A stretch of DNA of 36,857 bases from Candidatus Zambryskiibacteriota bacterium (GCA_003233455.1 QILQ01000021.1:1-36857), one strand, 5' to 3'; shown: positions 1 to 8,570, numbered from the stretch's first letter. The notes: generated by a model not told the origin, from the sequence alone. Numbers and translations: made by a program.

Positions 1-1
1 T

Positions 2-373
2 TTAAATGTAAATATAGATAATGCAAATCCGAAAAATCTTACTACTGAAAAAGAAGTTACTCTAGATATTTTAATAAATGATATAAATGGAGCTTATAAA
101 CTTGGTTGGATAAAAGATAAAAGAATAAAAAATAGATTGATAAGACAAGTGAATAAAATAATAAAATATAGAGAAAAGATTGATATAATAAAAAAGAGAT
201 TTTCAAATAATCTTAAAAGAAAGAAAATAATTGAAAAAGAAGAAAAGAAAGTAGATAAAATCATATTAAAAATGATTAAAAAAGAATTACGGTTTTTCCT
301 AAAAAGAAAGAGAATCAACCAACAAGCTTTTGATTTATTAAAACAGGATTTAGAATATTTATTAAATAATTAA
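2..373 (+). CDS. C-terminal end of a larger protein, FIMAH-like helical domain (5' truncated by window edge)
   Basis: Frame open from base 2; ...LDILINDINGAYKLGWIKDKRIKNRLIRQVNKII...INQQAFDLLKQDLEYLLNN resembles the FIMAH-type C-terminal domain. Confidence 0.55.
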   Translation, partial: LNVNIDNANPKNLTTEKEVTLDILINDINGAYKLGWIKDKRIKNRLIRQVNKIIKYREKIDIIKKRFSNNLKRKKIIEKEEKKVDKIILKMIKKELRFFLKRKRINQQAFDLLKQDLEYLLNN

Positions 374-380
374 AATTTTT

Positions 381-755
381 ATGAGAAATAATATTCTATT
401 ATTTATATTAGTTTTGACAATAAGTTTCGCTACAGCTTCATATGTTGGTGGTTGGTATGATAAAATTGACCCACAAAGAGGGGGATGGTTTTGGGGGCCT
501 TCTAACGAAGAAATATTGGTTTTTGTGGGATTTTTAATTTCATATGTCTTTTTTGTTTCTTTAATGTTTGAACTATTAAGTAAAAAAAATAAGAATAAAT
601 GGATAGTTTGGTCTCTGATTCCTATAGTATTATTATATGCTGGATATAACTGGAAATTATTATATATCCCCATTCTTACAAGTATTGCCGGTTATATTTT
701 AGCAAAACTTATCCAGTTCACCATCTTTAAACTAAAACGACCAAACCCTTCATAA
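381..755 (+). CDS. small multi-TM membrane protein, paralog of 1402..1782
   Basis: ORF 124 aa; hydrophobic segments; N- and C-termini nearly identical to ORF 1402..1782 (MR.NILL.ILVL...LAKLIQF.IFKLKRPNP). Confidence 0.65.
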   Translation: MRNNILLFILVLTISFATASYVGGWYDKIDPQRGGWFWGPSNEEILVFVGFLISYVFFVSLMFELLSKKNKNKWIVWSLIPIVLLYAGYNWKLLYIPILTSIAGYILAKLIQFTIFKLKRPNPS

Positions 756-781
756 ATACAAGGTTAAACCTTGTATTTATG
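751..781. repeat. REP-like palindrome, copy 1 (cataaatacaaggtt-a-aaccttgtatttatg)
   Basis: 15-bp perfect arms around a 1-nt centre; overlaps stop codon of ORF 381..755. Confidence 0.85.
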
Positions 782-884
782 AAGTGAATATCAAGAAAAG
801 ATTACTCAAAGAAATCAATAATTTGGAGAGAAAAATTGAAAGAATAAAAAAGTGGAATAAAATTATTATTATAATATAAAAAAT

Positions 885-1268
885 ATGAAAAGAAATAAAA
901 GTCTTTTGTTTTTAGCTTTATCTTTAATTGGTTTTGGTGGGGGGTATTTCATACTAAAAATATATAATTGTGGATATAGTATATTTTGTTACGACCTTTT
1001 CAGTAAGGTTGGTGACCCTCTTTTTTACGGCATAGGAGCACTTGCTATAATATTTTTTGTTTTACTTTTCATACCAAAAGCTATCCCTCAATGGAAAAAG
1101 TTTGCTAAATGGTTTATACCAATTGCTACACTTATTTTCATTTTCTATCCCAATCCAGGTTCGGGCGACTTATTCTCACCATTTCCCGAACAAATTTTCC
1201 AATGGGTTAGTATATTATATGTTTTTGTAAGTCTTATGATTATTGGATATAGTACTCGCAAATCTTAA
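885..1268 (+). CDS. small multi-TM membrane protein
   Basis: ORF 127 aa with four hydrophobic stretches. Confidence 0.6.
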   Translation: MKRNKSLLFLALSLIGFGGGYFILKIYNCGYSIFCYDLFSKVGDPLFYGIGALAIIFFVLLFIPKAIPQWKKFAKWFIPIATLIFIFYPNPGSGDLFSPFPEQIFQWVSILYVFVSLMIIGYSTRKS

Positions 1269-1270
1269 AC

Positions 1271-1287
1271 ACAAGGTTAAACCTTGT
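1271..1287. repeat. REP-like palindrome, copy 2 (acaaggtt-a-aaccttgt)
   Basis: Same core as copy 1, followed by the same downstream sequence atttatgaagtgaatat. Confidence 0.85.
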
Positions 1288-1401
1288 ATTTATGAAGTGA
1301 ATATAGAGAAAAGATTGATATAATAAAAAAGAGATTTTTAACCAACAATCTTATGATTTATTAAAACAAGATTTAAAATATTTATTAAATAATTAAATTT
1401 T

Positions 1402-1782
1402 ATGAGAAAAAATATTTTGTTACTAATTTTAGTGTTATCAATTGGTTTAGTTACAGCTCCTTATTTTGGTAGTTGGTATGATAAAATTTCTCCACAATAT
1501 AGTGGTTGGATGACAGATAAAAATGCTGCAGTTTCTTTTGCTGGTTTTCTTGTATCTTATGTATTTTTCATTCCATTAATATATGGACTATTTGGTATTA
1601 AAAAAAATAAAAATTGGATAATATGGTTATTAACACCGATTTTATTATTTTGGTTAGGGGCAGATTCATCTCATATATACATTCCAATCATCTTAAGTTT
1701 GTTTGGTTTTGGACTAGCAAAACTTATCCAGTTCATCATCTTTAAATTAAAAAGACCAAACCCACCAAAAATACAAGGTTAA
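1402..1782 (+). CDS. small multi-TM membrane protein, paralog of 381..755
   Basis: ORF 126 aa; clear paralogy to 381..755; its TAA stop lies inside palindrome copy 3. Confidence 0.65.
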   Translation: MRKNILLLILVLSIGLVTAPYFGSWYDKISPQYSGWMTDKNAAVSFAGFLVSYVFFIPLIYGLFGIKKNKNWIIWLLTPILLFWLGADSSHIYIPIILSLFGFGLAKLIQFIIFKLKRPNPPKIQG

Positions 1783-1817
1783 ACCTTGTATTATAAACAG
1801 TTCAAGGTTTAACCTTG
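1770..1817. repeat. Pair of REP-like palindromes in opposite polarity (copies 3 and 4)
   Basis: aatacaaggtt-a-aaccttgtatt (1770-1792) then caaggtt-t-aaccttg (1803-1817); centre base inverted (A vs T). Confidence 0.85.
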
Positions 1818-1842
1818 TAACTTTTTATATTATTATTTTGGT

Positions 1843-2490
1843 ATGAATAGAAATTTCTCTTTTGCACCAGAAGAATATTTTCACATATATAATAGAGGTA
1901 CTGATAAAAGGAATATTTTTAATAATCAAAAAGATTATCAAAGATTTTTAGAATCTCTTTATTTGTTCAATTCAACTGAAAGAGTTATTTTAAGATTAGT
2001 GCCTAAAAAAGATCGTTTTTTATATAATCGAGAAGAAACCATTGTAGATATTGGAGCATATTGTCTTATATCAAATCATTTTCATATTTTAGTTAGATCA
2101 AAAAGCGACAAAGGAGTTAGTCAGTTTATGCAAAAAATTCAAACAGCTTATTCAATGTACTTTAATAAAAAATATGGAAGGAGTGGCTCATTATTTCAAG
2201 GTTCATTTAAAGCTCAACATATTACCAGAGATGAATATTTAAAATACCTATTTGCTTATATTCACTTAAATCCTATAAAAATTATAAATAAAACTTGGAA
2301 AGAAAAAGGTATAAATGATTTAAATAAAACTAAGAATTTTTTGAATTCTTATAAAAATTCAAGTTACTTGGATTATATTGCGAAGGATAGAATAGAAACT
2401 AAAATCTTAAATAAGAAAGCTTTTCCAGAATATTTTAATACAAAGAAAAATTTTAAAGACTTTATCAATTTTTGGCTTTCATTTAATTAA
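1843..2490 (+). CDS. REP-associated tyrosine transposase (RAYT, Y1/HUH, IS200-like fold)
   Basis: EEYFHIYNRGTDKRNIF, SNHFHILVRS (HUH), YLKYLFAYIHLNPIK; flanked by palindromes at 1803-1817 and 2493-2509. Confidence 0.9.
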   Translation: MNRNFSFAPEEYFHIYNRGTDKRNIFNNQKDYQRFLESLYLFNSTERVILRLVPKKDRFLYNREETIVDIGAYCLISNHFHILVRSKSDKGVSQFMQKIQTAYSMYFNKKYGRSGSLFQGSFKAQHITRDEYLKYLFAYIHLNPIKIINKTWKEKGINDLNKTKNFLNSYKNSSYLDYIAKDRIETKILNKKAFPEYFNTKKNFKDFINFWLSFN

Positions 2491-2492
2491 AT

Positions 2493-2509
2493 ACAAGGTT
2501 TAACCTTGT
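2493..2509. repeat. REP-like palindrome, copy 5 (acaaggtt-t-aaccttgt)
   Basis: Immediately 3' of RAYT; same polarity as copy 4. Confidence 0.85.
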
Positions 2510-2570
2510 CCGACTTTGACACTTAATATAAATAAAGGTAGTTCTGTGTATTTTGTGATATAATTTTTTT

Positions 2571-3206
2571 ATGGAAGGTCTAAATTCTAATAGAAAAAAT
2601 AAAGAAATAAGTCCAGAAGAAAGAATTAGATTTGAAAAATTACTTTGGCGGAAAGCTGAAGATCTTTCTGAAGATAGAAGAGTTTTGCAAGAAAAAATAA
2701 ATGAATTTGATGCTATTTTTTATGCAAAGCCGTTAAGTATTTTAAATCTTCATGAAGAAAGAGAAAGGCAAAAAGAAGAACAAAAATATTGGGAAATTAA
2801 AGATGAAATTTTAGGAATAATAGAAACAGAAAATATCATTCAAAAAATGTTGAGTGATTTGGAAGAAGACTTAATAGATATAGAAGAATTGAATAGGTTT
2901 TTACCAAAAAAAGATGGAGAAGATAATAAGTTATCAAAAAGAAAACAACAAATAAGAAAAGAAAAAGAGAGAATAGGTGAAGATTTAAGGAATATTTTAG
3001 GTGATTTAAATGAAGGACACACTCTTAATGCTACAAGACTTACTACGGGAAAACATGCTACTGGAATAACAGGATCTTTTGATCCATTAACCGCAGAGGG
3101 TGCCTTTTTTGATGCAACCGCTGATACACATGGTGGTAAGGTTAGAAAACATGGTAAAAATGGGTTTTATAAAAATAGTAGTGGTAGAGTAGTCCGAAAA
3201 AAATAA
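2571..3206 (+). CDS. hypothetical coiled-coil protein with Gly/His/Thr-rich C-terminus
   Basis: ORF 211 aa, charged helical N-terminal region, tail ...GFYKNSSGRVVRKK. Confidence 0.5.
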   Translation: MEGLNSNRKNKEISPEERIRFEKLLWRKAEDLSEDRRVLQEKINEFDAIFYAKPLSILNLHEERERQKEEQKYWEIKDEILGIIETENIIQKMLSDLEEDLIDIEELNRFLPKKDGEDNKLSKRKQQIRKEKERIGEDLRNILGDLNEGHTLNATRLTTGKHATGITGSFDPLTAEGAFFDATADTHGGKVRKHGKNGFYKNSSGRVVRKK

Positions 3207-3302
3207 TTTTAATTAAAAAATTCTTCGCAGATTTGGGACTTGTGGGTGAGTAACGAGATATATAAATTATTAATTTGGTTTTAAGTGTGGTATGATTTTT
3301 AT

Positions 3303-3446
3303 ATGAGATATTTTGATAAAACATTTTTTAAATTCACTTTGGGTTTTCTTTCTATAATTGCTATTAGTTTATTGGTAATATATTTTGCTTCAAATTTTAG
3401 CGCTGATAATAATGTTCAAACTGCTAGGCCGACTCTTACACAGTAA
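3303..3446 (+). CDS. short single-TM protein (47 aa)
   Basis: ATG..TAA MRYFDKTFFKFTLGFLSIIAISLLVIYFASNFSADNNVQTARPTLTQ, 3 nt before the next ORF; not in the supplied ORF track. Confidence 0.45.
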   Translation: MRYFDKTFFKFTLGFLSIIAISLLVIYFASNFSADNNVQTARPTLTQ

Positions 3447-3449
3447 GTT

Positions 3450-4829
3450 ATGAAATTCAGTAATAGTAAAAATATGAAAACTTTCAATAAGAGGAAAATA
3501 TTTTTTTTTAAATTTTTAATTCTAGTAATTTTATCTCTTGTTTTTCCTGTTATTTCTTTCGCTCAGATTTCTAAAATTGTATTTACCACAGAACCTCAAA
3601 TTGTCAAACCAAACGAAGTATCCGGCAAGATAACAATACAATCTCAAGATGTTGGGGGAAATTCTTTTAAAACTCCAGAAACTCTTGATTTGGAATTTAT
3701 ATCCACTTCTGCCACTGGAGAATTTTTAAACAGCACTGGCAATTCGGTAACAACTTATATGAGTAAAAATACCGCTAACCGCAGTTTTTATTATCGTGAT
3801 TCTATTTTGGGAAATTTTACAATCACTATCAATGCCAAAGGGAGAGAAAGTGGTAAAAAATGGAGTGCAAATCAAATTATTACCGTTTCTGATTCTTCAT
3901 CTGGTAATAACAGTTCTTTAAATAATTCCGGAGAAGTATTGGGCACTTCAAGCAATTTATCTTCCTTGGATTCTCAATCTTCGGGAGGAGAAAGTTCTAC
4001 CAATGTTTCGTCGCCGAACGCCAAGTTAGAAATTTTTGCCGGTAATAATAGGATGACTTCTCCCGGAAGTCCTATTTGGTTTCAGGCTACTGTAAAGAAA
4101 AATACCACTAAAACTGGGATAGAATTAAATTGGTCTTTCGGTGATGGTAATGTCGGAGTTGGAACTTTAGTTAGTCATACTTACAAATATTCCGGAAATT
4201 ATGTGGTGGTTTTAAATGCTAAAGCGGGAGATATTTTTTCGGTTAGTCGACTCAGAGTCAGAGTAATAAAGCCAAATATTGTAATTTCTGAAAAAGATAA
4301 ATATCTGGAAATTTCAAATAATAGCAATACGGAAATAAATCTTTTCAATTGGAAGATAGAAAATAAAGGTAAGGGATTTATTTTCCAACCTAACACTATT
4401 ATATTGCCACATTCTTCAATCAAGTTTGATAAGAGTCTCTTGAAAATGAGTGGTTATGATAATAGTCTTGGCACTTCTCTTAAAAATAGTTTGAAAGAAG
4501 AAGTTTTTGTTATTGCTCCGGTTAAAAAAGCAAATTTGAGTGAAATTTTAAAAAATCTTAAAACTGTAAAAAAAGAATTTTTTACTCTGCAAAAAAAAGC
4601 GAAAAAATTTGGTTTAGTCGCTCAAAATAATAATTTTAACAATCAACCGATAAATTCAAGTCATTTAAATTTATCAAAAATAAATACTGTTTCAGTTATT
4701 TTAGCGAATAAAAATAAAGAAAATCAAGCGACAACAACTAATGCGGAAAATATAATTTATGAAGCACCCAAACAAGAAAGTTTTATTTTGAAGTTGACAA
4801 ATTTTATAAAAAGAGTATTTTTTAATTAA
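3450..4829 (+). CDS. secreted/surface protein with PKD-like and lamin-tail-like domains
   Basis: Signal-like N-terminus; WSFGDGNVGVGTLVSHTYKYSGNYVVVL is PKD-like; YLEISNNSNTEINLFNWKIENKG is LTD-like. Confidence 0.7.
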   Translation: MKFSNSKNMKTFNKRKIFFFKFLILVILSLVFPVISFAQISKIVFTTEPQIVKPNEVSGKITIQSQDVGGNSFKTPETLDLEFISTSATGEFLNSTGNSVTTYMSKNTANRSFYYRDSILGNFTITINAKGRESGKKWSANQIITVSDSSSGNNSSLNNSGEVLGTSSNLSSLDSQSSGGESSTNVSSPNAKLEIFAGNNRMTSPGSPIWFQATVKKNTTKTGIELNWSFGDGNVGVGTLVSHTYKYSGNYVVVLNAKAGDIFSVSRLRVRVIKPNIVISEKDKYLEISNNSNTEINLFNWKIENKGKGFIFQPNTIILPHSSIKFDKSLLKMSGYDNSLGTSLKNSLKEEVFVIAPVKKANLSEILKNLKTVKKEFFTLQKKAKKFGLVAQNNNFNNQPINSSHLNLSKINTVSVILANKNKENQATTTNAENIIYEAPKQESFILKLTNFIKRVFFN

Positions 4830-4925
4830 CGGCTTCGGAGACTGTGGGCAATAGTAAGACCTGCAATAGATGCTGAGAAAATAATATGTTTTCTTGAGTT
4901 CTCCTCCGCCTTATGGCGGTTTTTA
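4829..4925 (+). promoter_or_regulatory. probable ribosomal protein L10 leader with intrinsic attenuator
   Basis: cggcttcggagactgtgggcaat...cctgcaatagatgctgagaaa upstream of rplJ; ccgcc-ttat-ggcgg (4906-4919) followed by a T run; cggag (4836-4840) can pair with ctccg as antiterminator. Confidence 0.6.
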
Positions 4926-4976
4926 TTTAGCCAAATGGTCGAAAGAATTAAAAGATAATTATTTGAAAATATCAAA

Positions 4977-5465
4977 ATGGCAATTACAAAAGAAAGAAAG
5001 AAAGAAATTATGGCTAGTTTGGAAAACATAATTCGTAAATCCAAATTGACCGTGTTCGTGAATTTTCACAAACTATTAGTTAAAGAAGCTGATGAAATCA
5101 GAAAGTCTTTGAAGAATGAAAAAGTTGGTTACATTGTCGCTAAGAAAACTTTGGTTAGAAAAGTTTTGGATAATGTTGACATAAAAAGGGAACGGCCTGC
5201 ATTAGAAGGGGAATTAGCTTTAGTTTATGGTGAAGATTTAATTGTTCCGGCTAGGAGTATTTATGATTTCCAAAAAGAGCTAGGAAACAAAATCTCTATT
5301 ATGGGTGGTATCTTTGATGGAGAATATAAATCACAAGAAGAGATGCTTAGCATCGCTTCCATTCCAACTCTTGATGTGTTGCGTGGTATGTTTGTTAATG
5401 TTATCAATTCACCAATACAAAGAATGGCTGTTGCTCTGGGGCAAATTGCTGAAAAGAAGGTTTAA
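4977..5465 (+). CDS. rplJ: 50S ribosomal protein L10
   Basis: MAITKERKKEIMASLENIIRKSKLTVFVNF...VAKKTLVRKVL typical of L10; followed by rplL. Confidence 0.93.
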   Translation: MAITKERKKEIMASLENIIRKSKLTVFVNFHKLLVKEADEIRKSLKNEKVGYIVAKKTLVRKVLDNVDIKRERPALEGELALVYGEDLIVPARSIYDFQKELGNKISIMGGIFDGEYKSQEEMLSIASIPTLDVLRGMFVNVINSPIQRMAVALGQIAEKKV

Positions 5466-5612
5466 TCAGACCTATTATTAAGAGTAAAAAAATTTGTTCT
5501 ATTCGCTTAGCACACAAATTTTCTGCTGAAAATTTGCTCTGCTCGACTCGTCAGTCTCCGTAAGGCACACTCATAGAAAAATTTTTTTACCGACAAAACT
5601 AATCAAAAAATT

Positions 5613-6110
5613 ATGGACGAAACAAAAAAAGACGAAAAGGTTGAAACTGCAACCACTTCCACTGAAAGCTCTAGCGAGCCGAAGAAGGAAGAAAAAAAAG
5701 AGGAAAAAAAGGTAGAGAATGAAGAGAAAAAAGATGTAGAAATTCCCGCAAAATTTAAAAAAATAGTGGAGGAGGTTGAAAAAATGTCAGTGTTGGATTT
5801 GAACGAATTGGTAAAAGTTTTTGAAGATAGATTTGGAGTTTCGGCTACCGCTGTCGCTCCTCAAAATGGTGTTGCCGTTGGTCCTGTTGCTGAAGAAAAA
5901 ACGGAATTTACCATTGAACTTGTAAATAGCGGAGAAAAGAAAATAGCGGTTATCAAGGCGGTAAAAGAAGCTTTAACACTCGGTCTTAAGGATGCTAAAG
6001 ATAAAGTTGATGCCGCTCCTATTATACTTGCTGAAAATATGAAAAAGGAAGAAGCTGAAAATCTTAAAAAAGCTATTGAAGAAGCGGGAGGAAAAGTAAA
6101 CCTTAAGTAA
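5613..6110 (+). CDS. rplL: 50S ribosomal protein L7/L12 with charged N-terminal extension
   Basis: EKTEFTIELVNSGEKKIAVIKAVKEALTLGLKDAKDKVDAAP...EEAENLKKAIEEAGGKVNLK is the L7/L12 C-terminal domain. Confidence 0.95.
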   Translation: MDETKKDEKVETATTSTESSSEPKKEEKKEEKKVENEEKKDVEIPAKFKKIVEEVEKMSVLDLNELVKVFEDRFGVSATAVAPQNGVAVGPVAEEKTEFTIELVNSGEKKIAVIKAVKEALTLGLKDAKDKVDAAPIILAENMKKEEAENLKKAIEEAGGKVNLK

Positions 6111-6111
6111 A

Positions 6112-6138
6112 AATGTTAAACACCGAGTGTTCAACATT
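6112..6138. repeat. Dispersed palindrome family B (aatgttaaacaccgagtgttcaacatt)
   Basis: Reverse-complement match to copies at 12319-12343, 12601-12637 and 26986-27008 (TGTTGAACACTCGGTGTTGAACA). Confidence 0.75.
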
Positions 6139-6141
6139 AGT

Positions 6142-6175
6142 AATCAAAAAACCCTTTTAAAAGGGTTTTTTGATT
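6142..6175. terminator. bidirectional intrinsic terminator after rplL
   Basis: Perfect palindrome aatcaaaaaaccctttt/aaaagggttttttgatt with flanking T/A runs. Confidence 0.85.
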
Positions 6176-6501
6176 TTTTCTAATATTTTAGATTCATCCA
6201 CATCAGTTCTGCCGTATTTAATTGTTTGTTCTTTCATTTTAGGAATTAAGAAATTTGTAGTATGCCACTCAATTTGACTTTCATATTCTACATCACCCGT
6301 ACTTCTTCTGCTCAAATCTTGATTTTTAAGTTTGCAGAGAAAATACAAAGTTGTCTTTTCTATTTCAACTCCTTTGCTTTTAAAATGACTTTGGATTGAT
6401 CCTATATAATCAACTAATTTTGCTTCTACTCCAAACTCTTCCATAAGACCACGATGCAAAACATTTTCTAAATATTCATTTGGTTCTATTGTTTTTCTCA
6501 T
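6157..6501 (-). pseudogene. N-terminally truncated Nudix-family fragment
   Basis: IEPNEYLENVLHRGLMEEFG resembles the Nudix box; the N-terminal beta-strands are missing, and the reading frame extends upstream without ATG to a stop. Confidence 0.45.
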
Positions 6502-6605
6502 TAAAATATAGAAGTCTTCCAGATTTTGTTCTTTCCAATATCCTTTAAAATCAAATTTTTTTGAATCAAAATTCTTGCAACCACTCTTTTCTTTTTTAGT
6601 GAAAG

Positions 6606-6640
6606 AAAACTACTAGACGCTCGGCGTCTAGTAGTTTTTT
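6606..6640 (+). terminator. intrinsic-terminator-like hairpin
   Basis: aaaactactagacgc-tcg-gcgtctagtagttttttt; perfect stem plus T run. Confidence 0.6.
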
Positions 6641-6780
6641 TAGATTAGTTTTATAAACAAAATGTAGCGATCTATCGCTACAAATAAAATATTACAAAGA
6701 TAATTTACCCAAAGAACGCAAAAATAGGTGGACTCGATCAATACTTGGAAATAATCAGACAATACTGCTAATATAAATAT

Positions 6781-7398
6781 ATGGATATCTTAGAAAAATT
6801 ATTTGGAGGGGTAGCTAAAGTTAAGTTGATAAAACTGTTTCTACTTAATCCTGAAGCAGTATTTGATGTGTCCGAAGCCGGAGAAAGAGCGAAAGTTTCT
6901 CACTCAGTGACCAGAAAGGAGATAACTAATTTGGAAAAAATAAACTTTATTAGAAAAAAAACTTATTCAAAAGAAATAAAAAGACAAAAAAACAGAAAGA
7001 TGGAAATTTCTCACAAGAGAGTAAATGGTTGGATTTTAGACCAAAAGTTTCCTTATATAGAAGCTATAAAATCTTTTCTTTCAGATGTAAATCCTTTTAA
7101 TCATAAAGATATTATCAAGAAGATATCTCGTGCTGGCAAAATCCAACTGCTTGTTGTTTCCGGTATTTTTATAAAAAATCTTGATAGCAGAGTTGATTTG
7201 TTGGTGGTGGGGGATAATTTAAAGCAAAACCAACTCGGTAATATTGTAAAAACAATTGAGTCTGAGATTGGCAAGGAAATCCGTTATGCGGTATTTGAAA
7301 CTTCGGAATTTAATTATCGTTACTCAATGTTTGACAAACTTATCCGAGATATTTTGGATTATCCTCATAAAAAAATCATCAATAAATTAAATTTATAG
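6781..7398 (+). CDS. HTH transcriptional regulator with nucleotidyltransferase-like domain
   Basis: MDILEKLFGGVAKVKLIKLFLLNPEAVFDVSEAGERAKVSHSVTRKEITNLEK (winged HTH), then LLVVSGIF...SRVDLLVVGDNL. Confidence 0.65.
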   Translation: MDILEKLFGGVAKVKLIKLFLLNPEAVFDVSEAGERAKVSHSVTRKEITNLEKINFIRKKTYSKEIKRQKNRKMEISHKRVNGWILDQKFPYIEAIKSFLSDVNPFNHKDIIKKISRAGKIQLLVVSGIFIKNLDSRVDLLVVGDNLKQNQLGNIVKTIESEIGKEIRYAVFETSEFNYRYSMFDKLIRDILDYPHKKIINKLNL

Positions 7399-7479
7399 AT
7401 ATCCACATTTTATGTTGCGAATATATTTATATAGTGTATATTCGTGGTGTAATTACTAGTTTTAATAATCAATAAATAT

Positions 7480-8163
7480 ATGATAATAAATACTTGGAGC
7501 GAGGTTCTTTCTCTCTCATTTAAAAATTTATGGATCGGAGTAGTTGATTTTATACCAAATTTAGTGGTGGCTATAATAATAGTTCTTTTAGGTTGGGGTA
7601 TAGGAGTTATTTTAGGCAGAGTGGTTTCTCAAATTATAAAAGCTATAAAAATTGATGAAGCTTTGCGTAAAGCTGGAGTTGAAGATTTTCTCAATAAAGG
7701 TGGTCTTAATTTGAATTCCGGATCATTTTTAGGAGCTCTTGTTCGTTGGTTTGTAATTCTGGTCTTTTTAATAGGGGCTCTTCAAGTGTTGCATTTATCT
7801 CAAGTAACCGTATTTCTAAAAGATATTCTTGATTACTTACCTCAAGTTATTGTAGCTGTTCTTATACTTATCGCCGCCGGTTTGGTTGCTGATGCTATGA
7901 AAAAATTAGTACTTTCTTCCGCTATGGCCGCCGAAATTTCTTCTGCCGGATTTTTAGCAACCGTGACTAAATGGGTTATTTGGATTTTTGCAATCTTGGT
8001 AGCTCTCTCTCAGCTTGGTATTGCTTCTGGATTTGTTCAAACTATTTTCACCGGTTTAGTGGTCGCCTTTTCATTAGGACTTGGTCTTTCTTTTGGTTTA
8101 GGAGGTCAAGAAGCTGCTAGTAGAGTGATTGATAAAATTGGCAAAGAAATCTCAAAAAAATAA
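7480..8163 (+). CDS. conserved-TM-helix / small mechanosensitive-channel-like protein
   Basis: Amphipathic TM repeats LVVAIIIVLLGWGIGVILGRVVSQIIKAIKIDEALRKAGVEDFL and LGLGLSFGLGGQEAASRVIDKI. Confidence 0.7.
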   Translation: MIINTWSEVLSLSFKNLWIGVVDFIPNLVVAIIIVLLGWGIGVILGRVVSQIIKAIKIDEALRKAGVEDFLNKGGLNLNSGSFLGALVRWFVILVFLIGALQVLHLSQVTVFLKDILDYLPQVIVAVLILIAAGLVADAMKKLVLSSAMAAEISSAGFLATVTKWVIWIFAILVALSQLGIASGFVQTIFTGLVVAFSLGLGLSFGLGGQEAASRVIDKIGKEISKK

Positions 8164-8199
8164 AGAATTAAATTATCCGCATATAAATTATATAATAAT

Positions 8200-8227
8200 T
8201 TGACAGCTTTTTATAGGTGTGTATACT
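8200..8227 (+). promoter_or_regulatory. strong sigma70-type promoter for the rRNA transcript
   Basis: TTGACA (8200-8205), 16-nt spacer, TATACT (8222-8227). Confidence 0.65.
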
Positions 8228-8302
8228 GAAAGAGCATATGTTTATAAAGTATTTATCAGTGAAGCGTAAAAGAGGATAGAAATCCTCTGGCTTAGTTTTA
8301 GC

Positions 8303-8325
8303 CCGCTTCAAGAGAAGCGGTTTTT
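8303..8325 (+). terminator. intrinsic-terminator-like hairpin inside the rRNA leader
   Basis: ccgcttc-aaga-gaagcgg-ttttt, about 75 nt downstream of the inferred transcription start. Confidence 0.55.
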
Positions 8326-8570
8326 AATTTCTGCTTACACGCACAGGTAAAAATTCTATATCTTCCTAAGTTCATTTTAGTGATTTTAGGAAGGTAGAGA
8401 AGAAAGATGTGAAAGTTAAGATAGTATTTTGACAAAAGAATACCACTACGACATCGCTTTAAAATATTTTGCAAAGCAAAATATTTTAGGGGTCTTTGTT
8501 TGTTGGAAGTGGAGTTCTCTTAAATGAGCGGCAAGCTTATTTTTGAGAAAAACTGCTAAATGAAGATGAA

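Noticed and set aside
751-2509. Repeats considered as a CRISPR array
   Set aside because: Spacing irregular (hundreds of bp), genes between copies, no cas genes, repeats palindromic and linked to RAYT.
2840-3324. Minus-strand ORFs near the coiled-coil gene
   Set aside because: Low-complexity antisense frames without start context or family features.
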